Positions 19,271-26,108 of a stretch of DNA of 64,000 nucleotides are shown piece by piece; position 1 is the first letter of the stretch, and the number at the start of each line of letters is the position of its first letter. The notes under the pieces were generated by a model. That model made no database searches. It was given only the letters and a program-made list of their open reading frames with translations, and was not told the origin of the DNA. The DNA lies in assembly GCA_000702245.1 (NCBI GenBank), contig JNKY01000014.1:124001-188000 (forward strand). Reading direction: 5' to 3'. The position numbers and the translations under genes were made by a program. The DNA comes from Lachnospiraceae bacterium C6A11. Its GTDB lineage: Bacteria; Bacillota; Clostridia; Lachnospirales; Lachnospiraceae.

Positions 19271-19720
19271 TTAGAAGAAATCAATATCAGATTCTTCAAG
19301 AGCCTTCTTGATACTTTCCTTAGTGAGTTCAGGTCTCTCATTGAGAGCATCCCAGGTTGCCTTGTTCCATATCTCGGCCTTCTCACCGTTACCGATGATG
19401 ACAACTTCCTTGTCGATACCGAGTTCATCACGGAACTCAGCAGGAATAAGAGTCCTACCCTGTGTATCTATCTCTGCGTCTCTGGCATTTGCCTGGAAGA
19501 AACGCCTGATATTTCTTGCAGCTTCAGTTTTATTTCCGATGCCACGGAGTCTGTCGGTAAAGTTATCCCACTCTTCCTGGCTGTACAGATAAATACAATC
19601 TTCAAAACTGAGAGTCATTACGAATTCTCTTCCGAGGATATCTCTGATCTTAGAAGGAATGATCACTCTGCCCTTTGCGTCTATGCTGTGGCTGTAGTTG
19701 CCTTTCATGTTCTTGGACAT
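19271..19720 (-). CDS. mraZ: Transcriptional regulator MraZ
   Basis: MraZ is a ring-shaped DNA-binding protein with two AbrB-type domains that controls its own division and cell wall operon. The first half carries GNYSHSIDAKGRVIIPSKIRD, the second DTQGRTLIPAEFRDELG, each with the expected DxxGR core. Length (149 aa) is normal. The ATG at 19720 follows GGAGG at 9 nt. It heads the division cluster, and matching phased DNA boxes lie in its promoter, consistent with autoregulation. Confidence 0.97.
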   Translation of the reverse strand: MSKNMKGNYSHSIDAKGRVIIPSKIRDILGREFVMTLSFEDCIYLYSQEEWDNFTDRLRGIGNKTEAARNIRRFFQANARDAEIDTQGRTLIPAEFRDELGIDKEVVIIGNGEKAEIWNKATWDALNERPELTKESIKKALEESDIDFF

Positions 19721-19809
19721 TGTGCATTTCCTCCTTTCGTTCGTAATCTCTCTTTCGGGCTGTTCTATGGTGATTGTTGATAACTTTTCATAATTTGTGA
19801 TTTATCAAC

Positions 19810-19871
19810 ATTATAAACAAGTTATCCACCACTTTGTGACATTTCGATGCAAAATACACCATTTCGCCCCA
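19810..19871 (-). promoter_or_regulatory. mraZ promoter with 10-bp-phased MraZ-type boxes
   Basis: TATAAT lies at 19810-19815 on the minus strand with a poor -35. Just upstream, five pentamers start every 10 bp on the minus strand: TGGGG (ending at 19871), TGGTG, TGCAT, TGTCA and TGGTG (19827-19831). The spacer CGAAA recurs. Known MraZ operators are direct TGGGN-type repeats with 10-bp period, so this is a probable MraZ operator overlapping the -35 region. Confidence 0.6.
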
Positions 19872-19979
19872 CCTGCTTCCAATATTACATTAATTTGGGG
19901 ATTTTATCAAGTGTGAGTTGCGTGTTTTTTGGAGCAAATTCCACAAAATTTATCTTGATTTTCCGTAATTTTGCACAAT

Positions 19980-20006
19980 AAAAAAGCCGCCCGAAGGCGA
20001 CTTTTT
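19980..20006 (-). terminator. Terminator after lgt
   Basis: On the minus strand GTCGCC-TTCG-GGCGGC forms a stem (one G-T pair) with a UUCG tetraloop, followed by a T6 run. It lies 130 bp past the lgt stop. The interval 20007-20135 contains no gene that I can see. Confidence 0.85.
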
Positions 20007-20135
20007 CTATATTTTGTGGTGTGGAGGGCTTGCCCATCTAGATGTTGTGAAACATCCTGATTTTGGCTGTTTTCACATTTTTATCTGTTTTTCACACCAC
20101 TCCGCACCACCGTGCGGTATTATGCTGTTTTCTAA

Positions 20136-21305
20136 CTACTTCTTACCGGAGTTCTTTTTACCGTTTCCGTTATTCTTGTTATTGTTTGTTTTGCTTATAT
20201 CCGAGCTGTTCTTCTTCTCGTCGCCAGAGTTTTCCTCTGGTTTTTCACCAGCAACTTTGTTATCTGATTCCTCATCCGAATCATTCTTCTCAGAGGATTT
20301 TTCATCTACTTTGTTGCTCTTCTCAGTATTCTTCTTAGTTTTCTCGGCCGCACGTATTTCTCTATACTCAGACAGCTTCATGATCCTGTGGCACTGTGGC
20401 TTGTGTCCGCGGAATATCCTGACGTAATTGAAAACCAGAAGCAGCATCGCTCCGAAGAAACAAACAAGTGCAACGATCTGCGAAACCTTCATGGAACCTA
20501 TCATCAGCGAATCGGTTCTGAGACCCTCGATGAAGAATCTTCCGAGTCCGTAGCCCATGATATAAAAGAGTGACAGCTCGCCATCGAACTTCTTATGTCT
20601 TCTGTAAAGAAGTATGATTATGAGCAGTGCCAGACACCAGAGCCCTTCAAGAAGGAAGGTTGGATATACCGATATACAGGCCGTTCTCTTTCCAACGATA
20701 TCCGGATTCATAAGCATCTTATTTGTTATGATGCCTGATTCAAGATAATCATTAAGCGTTTCCTCATTTGCGAAGTAGTCAACCGGTATGGCCATCCTTA
20801 TAAATGACTTTGTGAATGCGCCGAAGGCCTCTCTGTTGAAGAAGTTGCCCCAGCGTCCAAGGATCTGACCGATCAGCACACCCATGCAGACCGTATCACC
20901 CATAAGCGGAAGGCTCAGCTTTCTTTTCTTATTAAATACGAAAGCAACAAATACACCAACGATCAGACCGCCATAGATAGCAAGACCACCCTCACGGATA
21001 TTTACGATGTCGCCGACTGTCTCCCAGAAGCCCTTGCCCTTCTCGTAATACTCCCCCCAATTGAATATTACGTAATAGGCACGCGCACCGATCATCGACG
21101 GAATGACCATCCAGAGGAAGAAATCGAGATAAGTCTCATCATCCTGACGGCTAAGCCTTGCCTCCCTGCTTGAGATAAGAAGTGCAAGCACGAAGCCGAT
21201 CACTATCACAACTGCATAAAGTCTGACCTCTATACCAAATATGGTAAAACCACTCGGGACGTTATTAAAATGTATTCCCAGTCCCGGAAAATGAATACCG
21301 TTCAT
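20136..21305 (-). CDS. lgt: Prolipoprotein diacylglyceryl transferase
   Basis: Lgt transfers diacylglycerol to the lipobox Cys of prelipoproteins in the membrane. The catalytic and signature regions are visible: RLYAVVIVIGFV, IGARAYYVIFNW, IREGGLAIYGGLI and the Lgt box GRWGNFFNREAFG (about 153-165). About seven helices are expected. From about residue 305 the protein continues with a hydrophilic tail of some 85 residues, rich in Lys, Glu, Ser and Asn, which typical Lgt proteins lack. The ATG follows GGAG. It lies downstream of ychF, separated by a hairpin cluster. Confidence 0.95.
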   Translation of the reverse strand: MNGIHFPGLGIHFNNVPSGFTIFGIEVRLYAVVIVIGFVLALLISSREARLSRQDDETYLDFFLWMVIPSMIGARAYYVIFNWGEYYEKGKGFWETVGDIVNIREGGLAIYGGLIVGVFVAFVFNKKRKLSLPLMGDTVCMGVLIGQILGRWGNFFNREAFGAFTKSFIRMAIPVDYFANEETLNDYLESGIITNKMLMNPDIVGKRTACISVYPTFLLEGLWCLALLIIILLYRRHKKFDGELSLFYIMGYGLGRFFIEGLRTDSLMIGSMKVSQIVALVCFFGAMLLLVFNYVRIFRGHKPQCHRIMKLSEYREIRAAEKTKKNTEKSNKVDEKSSEKNDSDEESDNKVAGEKPEENSGDEKKNSSDISKTNNNKNNGNGKKNSGKK

Positions 21306-21361
21306 TTATCAATAACTCCTAATTATAATTTTCGCACAATTCCACGGCTTTTGTACCAACG

Positions 21362-21471
21362 TCTGCTTCGCAGATGTTGCATGAGCTCCGCTCATGGCGC
21401 CCTTCGTGCGCGTATCCTCTCTTCATTCGGACCACGGGGCCCTCACTCGCTTCGCTCGCGCAATCCCGTGG
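21362..21471. repeat. Cluster of adjacent hairpins between ychF and lgt
   Basis: Within 110 bp there are several palindromes: TCTGC-ttc-GCAGA (21362-21374), the perfect 7-bp CATGAGC-tcc-GCTCATG (21380-21396), GCGC...GCGC (21397-21411), and CCACGGG (21432-21438) pairing with CCCGTGG (21465-21471). Most have TTC-type loops. The last ends two bases from the ychF stop. It resembles REP-like intergenic structures and may cut or stabilise the ychF-lgt transcript. Confidence 0.6.
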
Positions 21472-21472
21472 C

Positions 21473-22573
21473 TTACACGTTAAACTTAAACAGAACTACA
21501 TCGCCGTCCTGGACAACGTATTCCTTGCCCTCCTGGCGAACAAGACCTTTTTCCTTAGCAACTGTCATGCTTCCGGAATTGATCAGGTCGTCGTAGCTTA
21601 CAACCTCAGCCTTGATGAAGCCTCTCTCGAAATCAGAGTGGATCTTGCCGGCTGCCTGTGGAGCCTTGGTGCCCTTCTTGATGGTCCATGCCCTCGACTC
21701 TGTCTCACCTGCTGTAAGATAAGAAATAAGTCCGAGCAGGCTGTAGCTTGCCTTGATCAGCTTGTCAAGTCCGGACTCAGTAAGTCCAAGCGCCTCGAGG
21801 TACTCCGCTCTCTCAGCGTCGTCAAGCTCTGATATTTCCGCCTCCATCTTAGCGCAGACAGTAAATACTTCGCAGTTTGTCTCAGCCGCATATTCGCGAA
21901 CCTTCTGAACATATTCATTTGAAGCGCCTTCGTCTGCCATATCATCTTCAGCCACATTTGCCGCAAATATAACAGGAAGAGCTGTCAGTAAGCTGTATTC
22001 GTGGATCCAAGCCTTCTCATCGTCATCATCAGCGATCTCGAAGGTACGAACCGGCTGATCAGCCTCAAGATGTTTCTTTAATCTCTCCTGGAACTCGTAT
22101 TCCTTAGCAGCCATCTTGTCATTTCTCGAAAGCTTTACAGTCTTGGCCATACGTCTCTCGAGCACCTCAAGATCAGAGAAGATCAGCTCTATATTTATTG
22201 TGTCAATGTCACGGATCGGATCAACCGAACCCTCAACGTGAATAACATCTGTATCATCAAAGCATCTTACAACGTGAACGATCGCATCACACTCACGTAT
22301 ATTTGACAGGAACTGGTTGCCCAGGCCCTCGCCCTTTGACGCTCCCTTAACAAGTCCCGCGATATCAACGAACTCGATAACAGCCGGCGTTGTCTTCGCC
22401 GAATTGTACATCTCTGTCAGAACGTCCAGACGCTTGTCCGGAACAGCAACTATACCAACATTCGGGTCGATCGTCGCAAACGGATAGTTTGCAGCCAGCG
22501 CGCCCGCCTTCGTAAGTGAGTTAAACAGCGTTGATTTTCCAACGTTCGGGAGTCCCACGATTCCAAGTTTCAT
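21473..22573 (-). CDS. ychF: Redox-regulated ATPase YchF (Obg-related)
   Basis: YchF/OLA1 is a P-loop ATPase associated with ribosomes and stress response. LGIVGLPNVGKSTLFN (G1 loop, residues 3-18), NYPFATIDPNVGIV, DIAGLVKGASKGEGLGNQFL (G3), the HVVRCF segment, and the C-terminal TGS domain ending KEYVVQDGDVVLFKFNV are typical. Length is 366 aa. A promoter is visible upstream. The coding end directly abuts a hairpin cluster. Confidence 0.97.
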   Translation of the reverse strand: MKLGIVGLPNVGKSTLFNSLTKAGALAANYPFATIDPNVGIVAVPDKRLDVLTEMYNSAKTTPAVIEFVDIAGLVKGASKGEGLGNQFLSNIRECDAIVHVVRCFDDTDVIHVEGSVDPIRDIDTINIELIFSDLEVLERRMAKTVKLSRNDKMAAKEYEFQERLKKHLEADQPVRTFEIADDDDEKAWIHEYSLLTALPVIFAANVAEDDMADEGASNEYVQKVREYAAETNCEVFTVCAKMEAEISELDDAERAEYLEALGLTESGLDKLIKASYSLLGLISYLTAGETESRAWTIKKGTKAPQAAGKIHSDFERGFIKAEVVSYDDLINSGSMTVAKEKGLVRQEGKEYVVQDGDVVLFKFNV

Positions 22574-22621
22574 ATTTATTCTCCTTATCCTTTCAGGTTA
22601 TATGCCTATTACAACCAGCTA

Positions 22622-22650
22622 ATGTTATCATAAAGTAGTATGTTTTTCAA
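22622..22650 (-). promoter_or_regulatory. ychF promoter
   Basis: TTGAAA (22645-22650), 17 bp, TAACAT (22622-22627), with TGA directly before the -10 (extended -10), on the minus strand, about 50 bp before the ychF ATG. Confidence 0.6.
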
Positions 22651-22681
22651 TGGACTTAACTTTTCTAAAAACTTTTTGTTT

Positions 22682-22789
22682 TCAGCATTCACATGTAGAA
22701 GCATCTCCAAATACTGTATTTGTCTGTTGGTTCTCAAGGATCTTTTCTTCCTTATCCTTATCAGCAATATATTTTATAAGCGCCAGCAT
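22682..22789 (-). CDS. Possible small ORF ending in a Cys-Glu-Cys tail
   Basis: A 35-codon frame (ATG at 22787-22789) reads MLALIKYIADKDKEEK... and ends GDASTCEC. The open frame continues about 12 codons upstream of this ATG without another start, and the ribosome site is weak (AAGG at about 10 nt). Codon use looks coding and the segment is helical and charged. It could be a true small protein or the end of a decayed gene. I do not recognise it. It occupies the 272-bp gap between ychF and the MBL gene. Confidence 0.3.
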   Translation of the reverse strand: MLALIKYIADKDKEEKILENQQTNTVFGDASTCEC

Positions 22790-22845
22790 ATCTTTAAAGT
22801 GCCTTTTTTCTCCAATGTTTTTTAATTAGTATTATTTATTCCTTA

Positions 22846-23664
22846 TCAGAACTCTATTGCAAGACCAACTCGCAGCTGTTCGAGTTTATCTCCCAGCTCT
22901 TCTTTCATAATACTGTATGCCCTATCCTTTGTACAGTGACCTGTACATACATAGTCTATGCCCGTATCAAGGATATTCCTCGACACTTTTCTGATCTCTC
23001 CCTCGGTCTTATTGAAAAGATGGAATCCGCCGACCAGTCCGTAAATATGCTTATCAGGAAAAGTTTTCTTCACTTCATTTATGATATTCACCGCTCCACC
23101 GTGTGAACAGCTATTGATAATCACAAGTCCTTTATCCGTCTCAAAAACCAGACTCTGTTCATGGGAGAAGTTATCCGGTTTCCAGCCTTCTTTTGTCTTT
23201 TGATACATCATCTCACGTTTTCCTATTTTCTCAAGGCCTTTTATCTTGTGAGGTATAAGATATACACCCTCGCAAAGTGTATAGTCGCCGGATACATATT
23301 CAAGCCTGTCCGCATAATTCTTTGTCATATTCTTCGGAATTCCGATATATTTCCTGAATATTAATTTCTTCGCATAACAGTTCTCGGCTGTAGTTTCTCT
23401 AAGGTAAAACTTTGCCTTCTTATTCTCCATGAAAAATCTAGGTATGCCATTTGCATGATCGTAATGCGCATGACTCAAAACCCCGTAATCCACATCAGTG
23501 ATCCTTTTCCCGAGTGCTTTCATATTCTCGACAAAAAGATCTGATGCGCCTGCATCTACCAGAATATTCCTTCCGTCATGCTCAACCAAAATGGATAATC
23601 CCCATTCTCCTTTTATACCATTATTCGGCGTATTATCTACTATTACCGTCATCTTATTATTCAT
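22846..23664 (-). CDS. Metallo-beta-lactamase-fold hydrolase
   Basis: A 272-aa cytoplasmic MBL-fold protein. The metal site is clear: LSHAHYDHANG (HxHxDH), NSCSHGGAVNII, and CTGHCT near the C-terminus. The layout (N-terminal TVIVDNTPNNG, then EWGLSILVEHDGRNILVDAG) matches the subgroup related to dihydropterin/RFA-P synthase-like proteins often found in anaerobes. The substrate is unknown. It stands alone between the YchF and TetR regions. Confidence 0.85.
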   Translation of the reverse strand: MNNKMTVIVDNTPNNGIKGEWGLSILVEHDGRNILVDAGASDLFVENMKALGKRITDVDYGVLSHAHYDHANGIPRFFMENKKAKFYLRETTAENCYAKKLIFRKYIGIPKNMTKNYADRLEYVSGDYTLCEGVYLIPHKIKGLEKIGKREMMYQKTKEGWKPDNFSHEQSLVFETDKGLVIINSCSHGGAVNIINEVKKTFPDKHIYGLVGGFHLFNKTEGEIRKVSRNILDTGIDYVCTGHCTKDRAYSIMKEELGDKLEQLRVGLAIEF

Positions 23665-23722
23665 TATCCCCTATACTCTTCTTTCGTTTCAGTTTCTTCA
23701 TATTCCTTTCCACAGAAAGCTG

Positions 23723-24214
23723 CTAGACTATTAATGACATTATTCCGGCCAGTATAGCCGCAATCACCGGATATCCAACAAGTGTAGTAGCCCATTTAAT
23801 AGTAAGAGTTTTTCCGTATATATACGGTCTTAGGTCATCTGTTCCTTCTATGTTCCATGCCTTTGTTTTTCCAACCCAATACCAGTCGATGAACAAACGG
23901 TCAAATAATCCTTCAATAACGAGAACTATCGTCATCTGAATAAATCCTTCCCAAAAAGTTCTCGCACCATTTATTCCATAGACAGAGAGCAGGACAACAA
24001 CGAGCATTAGCGGAATACTGACAAGCTTAAAGTTACTGGCACTCTTCTTGATCTTTGCTTCGGTGGTCAGACCATTTTCTATACATCTGTCCCAGACCTC
24101 TCTCTCATAAAGACAAACCAGACCCACAGGACCATTGGCTATTCCAACCACACAGGCAACAAGTACTATAAAGCTTAACACAATACCTTCAAATAAAATC
24201 ATAGGTATAATCAT
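23723..24214 (-). CDS. Four-helix membrane protein of unknown function
   Basis: A 163-aa protein with about four hydrophobic helices (around 4-30, 66-84, 92-108 and 140-162) and a short charged loop (VWDRCIENGLTTEAKIKK). I recognise no family motif. It starts 2 bp after the TetR gene and so is almost certainly in the same transcript. It is the likely target of that regulator, perhaps a transport or permeability function, although nothing in the sequence shows a substrate. Confidence 0.75.
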   Translation of the reverse strand: MIIPMILFEGIVLSFIVLVACVVGIANGPVGLVCLYEREVWDRCIENGLTTEAKIKKSASNFKLVSIPLMLVVVLLSVYGINGARTFWEGFIQMTIVLVIEGLFDRLFIDWYWVGKTKAWNIEGTDDLRPYIYGKTLTIKWATTLVGYPVIAAILAGIMSLIV

Positions 24215-24216
24215 TA

Positions 24217-24804
24217 TTATCGTCCCTCCTTTAAATATCTGTATAAGGCATCAAAGATCAGATCCACATTTGTCTGAAGCGATCCCTCGAATAATGTATC
24301 CCTGTTCTGATACAGGGCATAAATTGATTTAATGAAATTAACAACTACGCCCGGTTCAGCATCCTTTCTGATTCCTCTGATCTTTGCAAACATGAATTCA
24401 TATTTCTCAAGATCATTTGCTGTATTTAGATATGTGCTGTCTGAAATATGCGACTTAAGCCATACCCAGTCATCCAGCTTTATTCGTAGAAGAAAATTAT
24501 TTTCGGGTTTGAAGTTCTTGCGGAATACGCCCAAAAATTTTTTTAGAACAATAGTACCATCCTTGGAGAAATGCGATGCCATTTCCTTTTCATATTTCAC
24601 CTCAGTATCTCTGATCATCGCAACTACATATTCTTCCTTTGAAGCGAAGAAGTTGTAAAATGTACCGACTGCTACTCCGGTATTCTTCGCTATCATCGCA
24701 ATAGTCATTTTCTTAATTCCAATTTCGGCACTGAGTTGATAGCCCGAATCCAGAAGTCTTTGCCGTATTTCCACACGCTCTTTCTCAGTAAAACCGCCAG
24801 CCAT
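24217..24804 (-). CDS. TetR/AcrR family transcriptional regulator
   Basis: The N-terminal HTH is typical: RQRLLDSGYQLSAEIGIKKMTIAMIAKNTGVAVGTFYNFFASKEEYVVAMI. The C-terminal ligand domain is variable. I chose ATG 24804, with GGGG 8 nt upstream, over the in-frame GTG at 24813, which overlaps that site. The product has about 195 residues. It probably represses itself and the downstream membrane protein through the paired palindromes upstream. The ligand is unknown. Confidence 0.9.
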   Translation of the reverse strand: MAGGFTEKERVEIRQRLLDSGYQLSAEIGIKKMTIAMIAKNTGVAVGTFYNFFASKEEYVVAMIRDTEVKYEKEMASHFSKDGTIVLKKFLGVFRKNFKPENNFLLRIKLDDWVWLKSHISDSTYLNTANDLEKYEFMFAKIRGIRKDAEPGVVVNFIKSIYALYQNRDTLFEGSLQTNVDLIFDALYRYLKEGR

Positions 24805-24862
24805 AATATACACCCCTTTCTTTTGAAAGCTGATACTATATTTTTATCAAATCAATCACTGC

Positions 24863-24911
24863 GAATATTTACATCGAAATATTCATAATGAATATTAACA
24901 TTTAAATATTC
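24863..24911. promoter_or_regulatory. Duplicated palindromic operator upstream of the TetR gene
   Basis: Four half sites alternate: GAATATT (24863-24869), AATATTC (24878-24884), GAATATT (24890-24896) and AATATTC (24905-24911). Each inverted pair is repeated after exactly 27 bp. The inner pair also makes a perfect AATATTCAT-A-ATGAATATT palindrome (24878-24896). TetR proteins bind such inverted repeats as dimers, so this is a probable tandem operator. Confidence 0.6.
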
Positions 24912-24945
24912 ACGAGTCAAGAATGAAAGCGGAAATGCTGTGTGA

Positions 24946-24977
24946 TTTCAAAAAGAACCTGTCCGAAGACAGGTTCT
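24946..24977 (-). terminator. Terminator downstream of the DUF4256 gene
   Basis: On the minus strand AGAACCTGTC-TTCG-GACAGGTTCT (24954-24977), a perfect 10-bp stem with a UUCG loop, is followed by TTTTGAAAT. It can end transcripts coming from the DUF4256 gene. The rest of 24978-25165 holds a dispersed repeat and further hairpins, and no gene. Confidence 0.8.
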
Positions 24978-24982
24978 ACAAC

Positions 24983-25045
24983 TTGAATATATTCCGGTTT
25001 TATGTTCCAACGTTCATCCCGACAAACTTGAATTGACCGAGCTCT
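24983..25045. repeat. Dispersed intergenic repeat, copy A
   Basis: Contains ATATTCCGGT, then CCAACGTTCATCCCGACAAA and CTTGAAT. It matches in order the copies near 26974, 27039, 27597, 28540 and 29097. A second CTTGAATTTGTC module follows at 25103-25114. Confidence 0.5.
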
Positions 25046-25095
25046 TTAGAGCGAGGGATGCTTCTTGACCGTCAGGTCAAGAAGATGTGCTCTCC
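25041..25095. repeat. Nested hairpins inside repeat copy A
   Basis: GCTC-TTTA-GAGC (25041-25052) is followed by a perfect 10-bp hairpin CTTCTTGACC-GTCA-GGTCAAGAAG (25061-25084), and an outer AGAGC/GCTCT pair encloses the latter. No T-run follows. This looks like a structured RNA or a small mobile element core. Confidence 0.5.
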
Positions 25096-25165
25096 TTTAC
25101 AAACTTGAATTTGTCAATGTTTCAGTCCCATAAATCGCAGTGTTTTTTATCATTGAGTCCGGTAC

Positions 25166-25690
25166 TCAGACAAGAATATACCCTCTGAATCCGCGCACAG
25201 AATAGTAGGAATCCGCGCCGTTGTGAAAAGTAAAAACGGTATCATAGCGGCGTTCGCAGAACAGCGCGCCGCCCTTACTGCGGATATCATCTGGTGTAGC
25301 GATCCAGCTTGACGTTTTCAGATCAAATGAACCGAGACTTTGCAGTCGACGATAGAGTTCCTCCGTCATCATCGAAATGCCAATCTCTTTCGCTTTCCGT
25401 TCGGCGCTGCCTGACGGTGGGTTTTTAGTGCGCCCATGCAACGCCTTTTCGTCATAGCACAGGCTTCTGCGCCCGATGGGCGATTCCTTTGCGCAGTCGC
25501 AGAAAATGAGTTTTCCCGTCTTTACATCATACCCTATAGTGTCAGGTTCACCGCCGGTTTCCTCCATTTTTTGTAAAATCGTGATGGCAGCAGGAACCTC
25601 GCGCAGCCTCTGCTCCACCTCAGACCATTCCAAATCCGGATGAAGTTCCTTTTGTTTTGAAAATCTCACTTTCAGTAATTCCAACATCAT
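25166..25690 (-). CDS. DUF4256 family protein
   Basis: A 174-aa cytoplasmic protein matching the DUF4256 pattern as I know it: MEETGGEPDTIGYD, FCDCAKESPIGRRSLCYDEKAL, the SAERKAKEIGISMMTEELYRRLQ helix, FDLKTSSWIATPDDIRSKGGALFCERRYD, and YHNGA-like FHNGADSYYSVRGFRG near the end. The function of this family is not established. AGGGG precedes the two in-frame ATGs (25690 and 25687), and either could be used. Its own terminator lies downstream. Confidence 0.85.
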   Translation of the reverse strand: MMLELLKVRFSKQKELHPDLEWSEVEQRLREVPAAITILQKMEETGGEPDTIGYDVKTGKLIFCDCAKESPIGRRSLCYDEKALHGRTKNPPSGSAERKAKEIGISMMTEELYRRLQSLGSFDLKTSSWIATPDDIRSKGGALFCERRYDTVFTFHNGADSYYSVRGFRGYILV

Positions 25691-25741
25691 GCTCGCCCCT
25701 ATAAATTTCGATTCTTAATATATGAGTAGAGGCTTTTATAG

Positions 25742-25900
25742 TCTCTGCTCTTTATTTATGATGAAGGTGATTGGTCTGACGGAATTTTCGATTGGGACAC
25801 CACGCCCGGAAGCAAATGTGTCAGTCCGCCTTCATCGTTCTACATTCGATTCAGCAAGTTGGGAAAGTATTTCTCCCGTTTAACTAAAGAATATGAGTGA
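25742..25900 (+). pseudogene. C-terminal remnant of an unrecognised protein
   Basis: A frame of 52 codons reads SLLFIYDEGDWSDGIFDW... through SFYIRFSKLGKYFSRLTKEYE and a stop (25898-25900). A TAG lies directly upstream and no start codon with a ribosome site is present. Composition looks coding. It is probably the tail of a deleted gene, adjacent to the IS110 fragment. I cannot name the parent family. Confidence 0.4.
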
Positions 25901-25954
25901 ACCCTGAAGAGCTGGATCCAATCATAAACCACTTACGAAAGGAGAATCTTTCTT

Positions 25955-26086
25955 ATGATTGCTGTTGGTATTGATGTTTCAAAATCCAAGAGTACAGTCG
26001 CCATTCTCAATGGGGATGGCAGCATCCGTGCTAAACCCTTTGATGTCCACCATGTCGCTAATGAGCTGCAGGCATTGGTCGATTTG
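25955..26086 (+). pseudogene. Truncated IS110-family transposase (N-terminal 44 residues)
   Basis: The ATG follows AAAGGAG and opens MIAVGIDVSKSKSTVAILNG, the DEDD transposase/RuvC-like start of IS110 elements, whose first catalytic Asp is in GIDVSK. Homology continues to about LQALVDL and then stops near 26082, where a dispersed repeat begins. The frame runs on to a stop at 26137 with non-homologous residues. The rest of the transposase is missing, so this is an inactive remnant. Its ribosome site and 5' flank look intact. Confidence 0.8.
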
Positions 26087-26104
26087 TCATCGTCTATAAA
26101 ACTG
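26083..26104. repeat. Dispersed repeat fragment at the IS110 break
   Basis: These 22 nt are identical to 27597-27618. They start at the point where the IS110 homology ends and finish 4 nt before the phzF stop codon. Confidence 0.6.
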
Positions 26105-26108
26105 GAAG

